This document shows, one piece after another, positions 1-11,046 of a stretch of 25,830 nt of DNA (position 1 is its first letter; every line of letters begins with the position of its first letter). Below the pieces are notes generated by a model. That model did not search any database, was not told the origin of the DNA, and saw nothing but the letters and a program-made list of their open reading frames with translations. Made by a program: the position numbers and the translations under genes. The DNA comes from Ichthyophonus hoferi (taxonomy: Eukaryota > Opisthokonta > Ichthyosporea > Ichthyophonida > Ichthyophonidae): NCBI GenBank assembly GCA_002751075.1, contig NAOQ01000079.1:168860-194689 (forward strand), read 5' to 3'.

Positions 1-32
<32 letters not shown>
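1..32. repeat. (AT)n microsatellite at window edge
   Basis: Uninterrupted AT dinucleotide array that probably continues beyond the window. Confidence 0.9.
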
Positions 33-34
<2 letters not shown>

Positions 35-982
35 GCCAATACGTAATGGTTGTTAAATTGCATAGATCTATGTATGTGTAGGTATTTGTGATGCAGATAT
101 TGTTATGTTCTCTTTTTATGATAGGATATGGTCATTCTCCTATATATTGGTTTTGGTCATGTCTTTTGTCTCTGAATATGTGGCTTGCTGCCACATGAGG
201 TAATACAAAAAAAACCATGGCTTCTGTCTAATTTATAATGTGGGTGTTACATATCTTTGGTATATATCAGCTGTCCATCTTGTTATTATGTGAATCCAAC
301 CTATATTTTTAACCCTCTTCGTAAAACCTTCTACGCTCTACTATATGTCTTCTTGCTTATTGATTATTGACGCTAAGTGCGAAAGCCCAGCAGGTTAGGA
401 CACTGTTATTTTCTTTTTTCATATGCAGGCACTCTCTTCGGTAGCAGTAAAGTTTAGTATTATCTGCTTATCATATATTTCAGGTTAAAGGTTAATGCCA
501 ATCTGTGCATACCTACATAATAAGTCTCCAGGACCATATCATCACTGTGCTTCAATTCGCAATACTTGATATTTAAGAACTGTGTATACGCATAGTTTAC
601 GTAACTGATACGAATATTATCACTGAGCTTTAAAATTATATGCTTCAACATGCCTGCAATAGCACCTACTCACAAATTATATTCTTCATTGAACTTGTAT
701 GGATTATACACGTATACTACAATACCCATCTGATATAGGAAGTTATTTATAATGTATGGTCATTTGGAAACACATTGATTAAATTTCTTCCCGTCAACTA
801 CACTCTATTTAAATACTTTTTCTGATGCGGGAAATGGAACAATTTCGAAAATAGACAGACTGCACGCAATAAACATGCCACACCCAGAAATCTAATAAAA
901 GTGTAATCGATCAGATTAATATTGTAAATGACTGCAAGTAATATTTCCAAGTAGCCTAATTAGTAGCCACGTTTCTTGAATA
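33..982. other. AT-rich non-coding stretch
   Basis: No open frame here has coding character. The only longer frame (460-651, minus) is AT-driven and resembles nothing I recognise. No RNA gene or obvious repeat was seen. Confidence 0.5.
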
Positions 983-1500
983 AATATGTTCAGCATGTAG
1001 AGTTTCAGCGAATTAATGATTACTAGCTAAGTTATCCATGCACGAGTTTTTTGGAGAAATAATATGCAAAATAATATTTTAAAAGAAAATAATTTGTTAT
1101 TATTAAGTGTAATATCACCATACTTGTCTTAATTGTTGATTTCATTCTGTGTAGTAATTACAATTATCTCACTCGTATTTGACGTGGAAGCTAACTATTG
1201 CAAGCAGAGAAATTAGAATAAAAACTGTATAGTCTTTATTCAGTATAAATACAGAATTAAGAGTCCCTACTTTGTCTCAGACAGAATTTTTTTAATACTT
1301 TTTAAATAATGCATTTTATATATAGAACACTTCAGAACTCAGTAGTAATTAATTAGATAACTATGACAAGTTACTTTGTTTAAGTGTATATGTAGCTGTA
1401 TTTGACATTGACCCACATATCTATGAAGTGTCCAATGTTCCCTTTATACATTTATTGCTAATATCTAACGTTAGATAATTCAGGGATCTGATTTACTATT
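983..1500 (+). repeat. Left arm of long imperfect inverted repeat
   Basis: It matches the reverse complement of 3880-4545. Agreement is high around 1126-1187 and at the outer edge (GTAGAGTTTCAGCGAATT near 997), and fades inward past about 1400. It may be LTR or untranslated-leader material of the fossil element. Confidence 0.75.
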
Positions 1501-1763
1501 AACCTAATATAGCTAAATGATACTTAATTAAGTATGCATGGGTACCAACCAATAACAAGTAAATATGATAGAGACCAATGCAATGGTTGTGCTTAAAGTA
1601 CGGTAAGATACTACCTAAATACAAACATGCAGATATGCCAATATGAAGTTCGTTTTATTTTCATATTTGTTTATATTCTTATAAAAATAAAGTTTTTATA
1701 TGATTATTACAGGAATTCTCGTATCATTACTGCTACAAGATCTTTAACTCCGAATGAAAACAT

Positions 1764-1819
1764 AGTTTGGCCGAAGTTCTGGTAACAAGCGGATCATGAA
1801 ATGATTTGTCCAATATTAG
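1764..1819 (+). repeat. Direct-repeat copy 1, fossil element
   Basis: This segment recurs in the same orientation at 3199-3253 around the shared core AGTTCTGGTAACAAG. Weaker direct similarity continues to about 2300 against about 3640. The TGGTAACAAG word faintly resembles a tRNA-primer-binding site, but that is a guess. Confidence 0.6.
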
Positions 1820-2671
1820 TAGGTAAATTGTGTTTCTCAATTCATAGAATAGGAGCACTGACATGAACAAGTAAATTAATTAGAGCCGTTCATATGAGAA
1901 CATAAAAGTAGTAGATTATCGAGACAAGGCCAAATAATTCTAGTGGATGTCAGTGATCCTCTATAAATTGTATTAGCCAATAAGGGTCTTTACTATAGGT
2001 CCCATTGCAACTTGATCTTATAGATTGTTCAATTAAACTACAATGTTCAATGATATGTTACCTCTATTACTGACATCGTCATACAGAGTGAGCAGCACCA
2101 AGGAGGGGCTACACACTTAAATAATTGATAGGCACCAATATGAATGGATACTTATCGTTGTTTGTCTTGTAATAATTAATCGATCTATGCTGGATTCCAT
2201 GTCCCTGTTGAGTACATTGTGCTTAGAATTATATGGATATGCAGCGAGAAGAATAGGTACCTAATGTAATTTATATAGTAATAGGAATGACACCAACGTG
2301 TCGTAAGTCTCTCTGCTTAAATTATGTATTTGTCTAGGCAACATTGGAAGATTCTTTTAAAACAGTGTTACAGCTTAGTTATAATTTTTTAAGTTTATTA
2401 TTGGCTGAACCCGCAGCAAATCAGCCAACCTAGTAATGATTGCACTTGACAGACACATCCCACTTGTAAGATGAACCTACAAGGACAACTTCTAAATCTT
2501 CAATGCTGATATTGCTCTCCCCAACACTTCTTCCTGTAAACTGATTATGGCAGTGGAACCAGACATCAACACTGCAAAGGCTAAATGCCAAAAACATGAA
2601 TCCCAGATTACAATGTGTACAACTTATCGGTTGCAAGCACAATAGTACATGCATTGTGACATCATATACTC

Positions 2672-3040
2672 ATGCATCCATCTGACGCATGCCTTTGGCA
2701 GGCCCTTCTACACTTTAAAAAAGCAGTGCCAATGAAGGAGAGCCTGTCATGTAATAACTTTGCCATCTCCAAGATCACCAGAGCAGAGTTTAAGTCTAGT
2801 ATGATACACTCATCATGTCCACTGGGAAGAATATACAGTGGCATTATTGGTCTGCACGGAAAATCCCAAGACAATTTTTGTTGGATTTTTACCCTTATTA
2901 ATGACTTTACGCATTACACAAGTGCATTTAGTATGACACTGAAAATTGACGTTTCTAAGTGCTTCCGAACGCTTAAAGTGGTAGCAAAACCTTTGCACTC
3001 AGCACTCAAAAATTTTAACCTCTTCCCACATCAAAGATAA
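2672..3040 (+). pseudogene. Ty1/copia integrase remnant (fossil part)
   Basis: The 122-residue frame contains words typical of the copia pre-integrase zinc-binding region and the start of the integrase core. HPSDA near the start resembles the family's LGHPS box. The later LINDFTHYTSAF resembles the family's hydrophobic LIDDFTRYTWVY strand, which carries the first core aspartate. This is a fragment of a broken polyprotein, much shorter than a full integrase. Family assignment is from remembered consensus wording. Confidence 0.65.
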
Positions 3041-3198
3041 CAATATCTTAACAGAGCGTTCCAAACATATCTCTGAGGAGGGAATAACCCATCTCACTAC
3101 CCTGCCATACATGGCGTTGAGCAATGACTTAAGCAAAAAAATGAACTGTCGGAATCTTCACTGTTTGTTGCAAGACCATTAACCCTAAATGGACATGT

Positions 3199-3253
3199 AG
3201 TTTACCCAGAGTTCTGGTAACAAGTGGATTATGGAATTATTGGTCCTATATTA
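3199..3253 (+). repeat. Direct-repeat copy 2, fossil element
   Basis: Partner of 1764-1819 in the same orientation, lying shortly after the integrase remnant. The region to about 3640 keeps scattered similarity to 1830-2300, for example TTGAGTACA followed by a GTGC word in both. Confidence 0.55.
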
Positions 3254-3879
3254 ATTGATTGAATAATGTTTTAAACCAGGTAAATTGACTTTTAAAATTG
3301 GATATGTATAATCATTCCCATTTACAATGATGAACACAGCTATGATTGACACCCGCTATAAACGGATACTGTGGAAAGAATAAAAGGAACAAAAACAACT
3401 AATAATAAACACAGGTAATGACGCCTCAACCATTGTAAAAAAAAGCTTTGCATTTCTTGTACATATATATGTACCTTATCTTAATGATTAGAAAATACTT
3501 GGCCTGTCTTCTATAATCATTGTATGTTTATTGCTATGTTTACTGCACCATTGGCTCTTGAGTACAATAATCTGTGCCCAGATCTCTCACCGAGAACTGT
3601 TTACTAACGTTAAATAGTGGTAATAGTTATCATTTACATTGTCATATAGTACTTTTACTGATCAGTTCCATTGTGCAATACCCATATTAGTACTTAAAGG
3701 TATCAAAGCTTCGATTCCTTCTGAATTGGAACAGGTATCATTACTACAACCAGTTACCTGGAGTGTCGGTATACGTGTTTTTTCTGAAGCATCTACTAAA
3801 ACAACTGAACTTTAAGGACAGATCAGATTGAGTGAATGTTACTAACGCTGGCTAAGCAAAATTAACCACTATACAATAT

Positions 3880-4545
3880 TCAATTGAAGATCCCGAAAGC
3901 TGTTGGCAAGTCGCTGGAACTACCACATATTTTTATAGATAGCTAATAAAGGAATTATTACAATACATTTACCTTTTATGGCACATCATCCACCTGGGTT
4001 ATAGATTCTCTCTGCACTCACTATGATTTGCATTCTATTATACATAACACGACAGTATGTATTCTCTGCCAAATATTGTTACATATACAACGTAAGCAAG
4101 GCAACTGTAGTGATAATTAATTAATTAATTAATGCTGGGTTCTGGAATATTCTGCATAAAAGGCTGTATTTAGAGAGTATAAAAAAGTTTTATCTGAGAC
4201 ATTGGGGACCCTTGATTCTGTAGTAATACCAAATAAAGGCTATGCAGTTTTCATCCTAAATTCTCTGCTTGAAATAGTCGCCTGCCACGTCAAACACAAG
4301 TGAGATAAGTGTAATTGCTACACAGAATGAAATCGACAATTAAGACTATGTATGGTGATATTACACGTAACAATTTTTTTTTTAAAAAAAAATATTATTT
4401 TGCGTATTATTTCTCTAAATGATTTTTACTTGAGTAGCTTAACTAGTAACCAATGACAATTCGCTGAAACTCTACATACATACATACATACATACATACA
4501 TACATACATACATACATGCATACATACATATTCTATTAGATAATT
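3880..4545 (-). repeat. Right arm of long imperfect inverted repeat
   Basis: Reverse-complement partner of 983-1500. The arm has been lengthened by an internal (ATAC)n array at 4473-4530 that the left arm lacks. Confidence 0.7.
4473..4530. repeat. (ATAC)n microsatellite
   Basis: Tetranucleotide array with one interruption (ATGC), inside the outer part of the right inverted arm. It expanded after the arms were formed, since the left arm has only one GCATGTAG there. Confidence 0.9.
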
Positions 4546-6745
4546 GGTTAATTGTGACTTTATTGATTTAACGGATCGTGTGAGCCAATGTACAATCCTA
4601 TTGGATTCCCAAGGGTCTGAGCTCAGCTCGTCAATAATCTATGATCCATCAAGTTTTAACACGCCCAATAATATTCAAGTATACAGAGATGTAATATCCT
4701 TCTAATGTGTCCAATTGGCTAGAGCCCGTTCATTTACATGCTCATACATAATTCGTGGCCCAATAGTAACGTAAGACCACTCTAGTCGCGTAGCCAAGCT
4801 ACTTTAAACATTGAAAGTTCTGCATAAACGTGAATATTACAACTTTGCTAGTGGTTCCTCCTTGTTCTCCAAAATAATTATAATTTCATCTTTTACAATT
4901 TTTTTATAAACCATGCAGTCATTCCTATTTGATAACCTGAACATAAAAAATTATCTTCTATATCCGTCCCCTGTTAAACCCGGCAATCGCTTCAGATACT
5001 ATCTCTTAGATAGACCCGTCCATGCTGACGTGTGATCCCATACGCTCTTCGTGTGAAATTGGGAATTGTTTCTTTTTAACCATATAATATTATAATATTG
5101 GGCAGTATTTAACTATTCGGTTTCGGTTTTATGTCAATCGACTCTCAAAGGTACTCCATAATGGCACAGACAAATTACAATATCTTGTTTTCTTGCTGGC
5201 TGTCGCTTGTTAATTTTTGTGGTTATAAAATTCATCCGAGCAATGGCAGTAAGTCAACATTATATCCAGTTGATCATTAGTAAAACTTGTTGAGATGTAA
5301 TATATATATATATTGTTAGAAGTTGTTGTTTTCCTATTAAAATGTTTGACATAAAAAAATGCATTTTCTTTGTTGTTTTAACTATAGATGGTCAATTGTA
5401 TAGTCATAATTATGTAGAATCACATCGCATGAACCACGTATTTGCAATACGGTTTTTGCTAAAAAAGAATTGTTTGATTACTGAATACTTTGTTTCTCCG
5501 TTTCAATGTAGCTAATGGTTGAGAATCAGCAGCAGATTCTCAAGATTCTCAAAAATTATGCTTTTTGAAATACAAATATCATGTTATTGGATAGTGTTTA
5601 ATGAATGATGCAATAATTATATTGTTCTTTTATTAGTATTGGTAAAACATGATACTGGCTTCGTAAGTGATTGAGTATGTTGGCACATAAAAAATATAAT
5701 GGAAACACTTTAAAACCATTTAGAAATATTTAACAGCATCTAAATGGAGACATTTTCCTCTGAAGGGTTTATTCTATACATTAATGGAAGGAGTGGTGAA
5801 CATATGAAATTTCACAAACATTAATTACTTTTTATTATCTATGGACATGCGCTTAAAAAATTTTTTTTTTGCTGCTTCATGACAAATGAATTATGTATAA
5901 CTTATAATAAAAAAAGGAATTTAACAGAAAGCAAGTTAATACGCCTTAAAATTAAATACTTAATACACATAAATCCCGATTTAACACAATGTGTAAACAA
6001 ACACAAGAGTAAGCCTGTATATCCACACCAAGATATTAACCAATCACCATATGGCCTGAATCTTACAGCTAAATATACTTCATTGCCAAAATAAAACATA
6101 TCTCAACTTTTTATGCACGTCCATATGCCTATTATGCCAGAATGTTTCTAGTATGCATAATGCATTTTTTTATTTTGGAAAAGTTAGCTGAAAATGTATA
6201 TCTAAATAATTTGACGATAAGGTTGTTTACTCCGACCTCCAACCTTGAATGCCTCTGTCTCTCCCAAGAAGTATCGTATTTCGGAAGTAAGTCTGGTTAT
6301 TTCAATTGGATATTTCAATAGACTGGAATATTGGCTCCTTTGCATTGAGTTCAATTTTTATGATATATTCACTACAATACTGGCTCTAATGACTGCAAGG
6401 TATAAAATTTTTATTATTTATTTAATTAATTAAAATACATATAGTAAAACAAGTAGAAATAAAAATGTAACATTGAAAAATATAGCAGGGGATATATATA
6501 GGTGCATAATCCTTCCTCTTAGATCACTGTTTAAACAAACGTTTATCCTATAAGAAATCAGACAGGAATCACTAGCCAGGGAAGAAAATCACAACAGATC
6601 TGCTTTCGTAATCTATTTTATGTAATTGGACCTTGTTAATAGGTTATAATCGTTTATTGGTTAAAAATCGATCTTTATTTTTACTTTCTAATCTTATTTT
6701 AATACTACCTGGTAGTTGTATATTTATTTCGCATTTATTCAATGT
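4546..6745. other. AT-rich non-coding stretch
   Basis: No credible coding frame. The overlapping frames near 5879-6099 on both strands have no recognisable domain and AT-driven composition. A small perfect hairpin (9-bp stem, 7-base loop) lies at 5519-5543, followed directly by a third copy of its GATTCTCAA arm. A short (AT)n lies near 5300-5313. Confidence 0.45.
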
Positions 6746-6757
6746 TTTTTTCTGTAG
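6746..6757 (+). promoter_or_regulatory. 3' splice-site-like sequence upstream of beta-helix ORF
   Basis: A run of T followed by CTGTAG, then GGT in frame with the ORF that begins at 6779. The TAG of this site is also the nearest in-frame stop upstream. This is what a real acceptor before a terminal exon would look like. No matching upstream exon could be identified. Confidence 0.4.
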
Positions 6758-6778
6758 GGTCATGCACAAAACAGTGAT

Positions 6779-8035
6779 ATGGTTGCATTTTCTTCATTTA
6801 TCCCTGCGTTGGCACTCATTAGCAGCAATTTAGTTCCTGGCATGTTCCCTGACAAACGCTGCCAAGTCCCAAGTAAATGTGCTATTAATATTCACGGTGT
6901 TGAAAACAGATGTTATAAAAGTCTTGGGGATGCAGTGAAAAGGTGCCCTGAATATGGAACGATTCGCATCAACAAAAACATTAAAGTTACTAATGAAATA
7001 AAGATTATTAAAACGTTACACTTCATCGGTTGTTCATCCACTCCCCCCCGCGTTATCGCCGACATCTCACTAAAGAAATGCAGAACCCGTGACTGTGGCA
7101 TATTCCGCGTAACCAAGAACTGGAAGAAAATCAGTCTTGTTAATCTAGCCTTTGAACGCAAAATTCGTGGTCGCGGTAAATCTTTTGCCACACTACTAAG
7201 GACGCCCGAGCTAGGCAATGATGAATTTCCAAAGAAGCTTAAGACAGGCCCGGTTGGACTGATGATATACAAGTGCAGCTTTAGGAACTTCCTTACACGT
7301 GCTCGTGGTGGTAGCGTTATCTTCATTGGACGTGCCTCTAGAGTTGTCATCTTAGATTCATTGTTTAAGAACAATATGGTCCTTAATGGAGGTGAACGTT
7401 GGGAAGGCGGTGGGGCCGTTTGGATTCGTGAATTGCCCAAGAGAATAGGAGCGATCAAGATGCACAAGACTGCTTTTATTCAAAATAGGCACTACTTCCC
7501 TCATAGTGAAGGTGGAGCTTTTTACTGCGGCAATTGCTCAGGTAAAGTGTTTATTAAAGACTGTGTTTTTAAAAGAAATCTGGCGTCAGCAGGTGGAGCT
7601 ATCTTCATGGAATATACAAGAAGTTTGATTAAGATTCTTCATAGTGAGTTTGAGAGCAACGAGGCCCGTGATTTAGGTCTGGGTTCACGCGGCGGTGCTA
7701 TGTGGATAAAGCACATTAAGGGTCCCGTTATAATTAGTGGCCATTTTAAAAATAACACTGCTATTACCAACCGCGGTGGTGTTTTAGCCTCAAATACCAT
7801 TAGTGGATCTCTTACACTTAGTGGTGTATTCACGAAGAACAGGGCCAAATATAAAAGAGGATCAATTGTGGATGTACTCGGGAGAAGAGGGTTTGCTAAA
7901 GGCGGTAGAATCAAATTTAAAGGGAATAGCATTTTCAAAGGAAATTATCCGAATCATTTGATCAAAACGAATGTCACGCGTACTAAGCTACTTCAGTCAG
8001 ATTGGCGACGAAAGACAGTATTGTTCGAGGCATAG
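6779..8035 (+). CDS. Secreted right-handed beta-helix (Pmp-like) protein
   Basis: An intact frame of 418 residues. Residues 4-20 are hydrophobic (a possible signal peptide, though lacking a basic N-region). Residues 28-106 are cysteine-rich (C28, C34, C45, C56, C85, C101, C106), with a pectin-lyase-style opening around 48-85 (SLGDAVKRCPEYGTIRI). From about 157 to 360 there are beta-helix rungs of roughly 27-35 residues, each with an F..N or similar turn and a glycine pair: GGS 177, GGGA 210, GGA 245, GGA 272, GGA 305, GGV 333. This is the pattern of Chlamydia Pmp and parallel beta-helix repeats. The C-terminus is basic. No catalytic residues or membrane anchor were recognised. It is intronless within the frame, unlike its 17-exon neighbour. 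The ATG at 6779 could be the true start, or the frame may continue from an upstream exon through the acceptor-like site at 6757. A surface or extracellular role is inferred from the fold only. Confidence 0.8.
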   Translation: MVAFSSFIPALALISSNLVPGMFPDKRCQVPSKCAINIHGVENRCYKSLGDAVKRCPEYGTIRINKNIKVTNEIKIIKTLHFIGCSSTPPRVIADISLKKCRTRDCGIFRVTKNWKKISLVNLAFERKIRGRGKSFATLLRTPELGNDEFPKKLKTGPVGLMIYKCSFRNFLTRARGGSVIFIGRASRVVILDSLFKNNMVLNGGERWEGGGAVWIRELPKRIGAIKMHKTAFIQNRHYFPHSEGGAFYCGNCSGKVFIKDCVFKRNLASAGGAIFMEYTRSLIKILHSEFESNEARDLGLGSRGGAMWIKHIKGPVIISGHFKNNTAITNRGGVLASNTISGSLTLSGVFTKNRAKYKRGSIVDVLGRRGFAKGGRIKFKGNSIFKGNYPNHLIKTNVTRTKLLQSDWRRKTVLFEA

Positions 8036-10878
8036 TTCATATGGAGGAATGGACAAAATGCATAAATATTTATTAACTTACGGGAATATTTATATTTAAT
8101 TTTCTTTTGTTCTCAATAAGGTAGTGTATTATTACTAAATTTTGGTTTAAACCACTACACGTTGTATCACTGAATTATTATTGAATTGTTGAATATGAGA
8201 TATGAGTTTATCCCTCATGTAGGTTTACTGGCACGAAACCAAAATGAAATATAGTTTTTTTCCAAACATTGTGCCTTTTTTTAAACTCTTTAGATGAATA
8301 TGACAATAATAATAATACATTGGGATTTAACATCTGATTTAGAGTTAAAAATAAAAGGCCTAAGTACTTGGTAATCTTTTGATTATCGTACAATTAGCTC
8401 ATACACAACCTATGAGGATGTGCTCTTCAACTTTCTTCTGCGGATTGTGTACATTAAGCAGTAAATACAAGGGCTAATGGAAGCTGAAATTGTTTACGGA
8501 GAAGGGAAATAAAATTTTATACTAGAATATTAACCAAGACAAGCAATATTAGGTTGTTGTTTAAAATATGTATCCTGGGTCCGTACACATAATAAGGAGT
8601 TGTCAATATTATACAAAGAAAATTACAAGCAACAGAAAACCGGGTTTTCGGTGCGGTTTTAGGGGGTTTTGTTTTTTATTATAATTGAAATGTTCAATTA
8701 TTTTTAATTTTTGTCTTAACCTAGGTATGTCCAAGACAGTCACTCCAATCACATTGCACAAATAACAGTACTAAGAACAAAAATACACACAATTTTTAAA
8801 AAACCAGGTGAAACCCCTCACTTAATCATACTGCTTTAGTCCAATTAAACTCTCCACACTTTGTAATGGAATAGTAAGCCCCAGTGTTATCTCTTCTTGT
8901 TCTCAGTGGGATAACTGGAAGGAAAGGCATTAGAATATTTAATAATCGTTTATAAAAATTATAATTGCCTGCCTCCTAAAACGAATAGTCTTATAACGCT
9001 ATATACTGCAGGAAATAGGTAGGTAGAAATGTGTCGAGTTGCAACACTAAGTGTGTATATGGGTATATGAAATATGACACTAAATGATTACATATGCACA
9101 GGAATTATGTTTCCAATATTCAGCACTCTAAAATCTCAACCCCGAAACTAGAAGCTCCACGTTTTTATTGAGCCCACATGACGCAAATAAAATCTGTACT
9201 AACTTCTTTGAATTATATATTGTAAGTCAGGTAATGCCATTAGATAAATATAAATATATACATATAGGACAACAGAATATATATTATGTTGCAGTTCGGA
9301 ATTTGTTTACTTAACTATTTGTTGTAATATGCATCGTAATAAAGTTATTCGTTTCATACTCACCAGAATTGAAAAATATTATTTTAGTTGCTGTAAATGA
9401 AATGCAAGCCCCTTGAATTAGTTGCTAAACTGAGTATTTTAGTGTTTTAAATATCTTGGCATTGTTATCATATCAAAGCAAAGCTCCATACAATGATGTT
9501 TTGTCAATAGGATTTTTATGGGGTCAGACTCCTACATGTACATGTGGTGACTGATGCTTATGTAAGCTCCCGAAATTGCACAGATGTCAATTTATTTAAT
9601 TTGCAACCTATTGAGCAATGCCATATTTGAATCTTGTTGCCACCAGTTGCATATGTGAGAAAAAGTGAATGAGCCCAGACTATCGTCACATGTCATCTTT
9701 TTTCGATTAATATAATCTAATCATTAAACATTAACTTCAGCCACCAATCCTAGCGATATACACTTCATTTAGTACACAAACGAGTTTTCCATAAAAATGA
9801 TTAAACATTCTTATTGGGTAGCACAACTATTGGTGGGAGTAGCTCATTTGTTTATAAGCTGGCAGAAATAGAAATTGTTTGGTTAAAAATTTAAGTATAT
9901 TTCCTCTTGGGTATTTATAAATGAAATTTTAATTACATTTATAGTTAGCCAATTATAAACTAAAACCTAATTAGATTTATGTTTACCCAATCATTAGGTA
10001 AATATAATTAGATTTATGCTTAATCATTTATAAATTGATTTATAAATAAATTTATACTAGCCGTTAATTACAAACACGGCGATATGAGGAATATATTACC
10101 TTAGCATTATGTCTTTACCATTTACTACAGTTTAAATAAGTTTGTAGTGTGATAACATCTCCATAACGTTGTGCCCATAGCTTTGTGCTTAAATTTTAAA
10201 TGAATTAGAATTTTTTACCTGCTTTAAGTGAACAATTTTTATCTTGGTGGTTTTTGCATCCATTTTGTTGATCGATTATGATACTTACATGCTTCCTGGA
10301 GGCCACAATACTGGTGGGTTTCTTTTATTTATTTATATGTTTTAGTATACACAGTTATATGCATCTGAATGATATAACTATACATATGAAACAATAACTT
10401 GACTTATGCAGTTGCCCCTACAAACCTAACTTAATATATATAGTTTTATTCAGGCATACATGATCTAAGCAAAATTATGTGTGGTTGAACATTAGACATT
10501 AATATATATACATTTATGCTAATATATGTACTTCTATATACAACGTTACAAGGGTTTTCAGCCTATTAGATCACCTGTTTATATATTTCTCCAAAATTCA
10601 AACATTCTTAAAGAAGGTCTAGTGCACCATCCATGTAAAGCGGGTACAAGCGTTGTCTCTTAACAGTCTTAGTAATGACATTATTCTACTTGTATATATG
10701 TAAATAGAGTAAGGTATGCAATCATATTGTGTATTTGTACACATCTACACACCCATATATACGCTTCCAAAAAAAAAAATGCATATTCATACACAACTAC
10801 AACACACAAAGGGAATACATATACATGAATGGAAATAATCATTTCCAACCTCTGCACACAGATATATTTTAATTTACC
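8036..10878. other. Intergenic stretch before WDR48
   Basis: AT-rich with no supportable gene. An AATAAA near 8505 could serve the upstream gene but lies far from its stop. A 14-bp direct repeat (TAATTAGATTTATG) occurs at 9968-9981 and 10005-10018. The last few hundred bases presumably contain the WDR48 promoter and 5' leader, but I see no convincing core promoter among the many TATA-like words. Confidence 0.45.
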
Positions 10879-11046
10879 ATGAGGAAAGCAACTAAGGTGC
10901 GCGTTTCCTTTGTTCTTCGGGCACATAATTGTGATGCCCAACATCGGTTTGGTGTCAATGCTTTGAAGGTGGATAGTGAGAGAGGGTTACTGTATACAGC
11001 TGGGAGAGACGCTATTATTCGCACTTGGGATATCAACGATGTGCCG
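10879..11046 (+). CDS. WDR48: WDR48 exon 1 (residues 1-56)
   Basis: The start ATG is the first after an in-frame TAA at 10870-10872. It encodes a basic N-terminus, then GVNALKVD and [12 protein letters not shown], the family's first blade. Donor GTAAGG, phase 0. Confidence 0.93.

Larger units (their letters stand above)
983..4545 (+). mobile_element. Ty1/copia-type LTR retrotransposon fossil, rearranged
   Basis: A degraded element whose recognisable protein remnant is the pre-integrase/integrase region of Ty1/copia (2672-3040, plus strand). The flanks share old sequence in two ways. 983-1500 matches 3880-4545 in inverted orientation. Parts of 1764-2300 match 3199-3640 in direct orientation. 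The best inverted block (1126-1187 against 4285-4346) agrees at 57 of 62 positions; other parts are much more diverged. No intact frame exists and the breaks are numerous (clearly more than five), so it looks old and inactive. The mixed orientations suggest more than one related copy, nested or rearranged, rather than a simple LTR-internal-LTR unit. The outer limits are approximate, and reverse transcriptase was not recognised. Confidence 0.6.

Noticed and set aside
1775-1800. tRNA primer-binding site after an LTR
   Set aside because: TGGTAACAAG only loosely resembles an initiator-Met complement, and no clear LTR end precedes it, so it is not annotated.
2430-2998. Minus-strand frames across the copia remnant
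   Set aside because: Opposite-strand shadows of the fossil; no domain seen.
4473-4530. CRISPR or telomeric array
   Set aside because: Plain ATAC microsatellite without spacers or telomere units. No CRISPR-like repeat-spacer pattern was seen anywhere in the window.
5879-6433. Small ORFs upstream of the beta-helix gene
   Set aside because: AT-driven composition, no signal peptide, and a donor-like GTATAA near 6401 that does not join the 6758 acceptor in the right phase.
6913-7467. 184-codon minus-strand frame
   Set aside because: Antisense shadow of the beta-helix gene, with no recognisable domain.
7639-7938. 99-codon minus-strand frame
   Set aside because: Also antisense to the beta-helix gene; the composition mirrors the sense strand.
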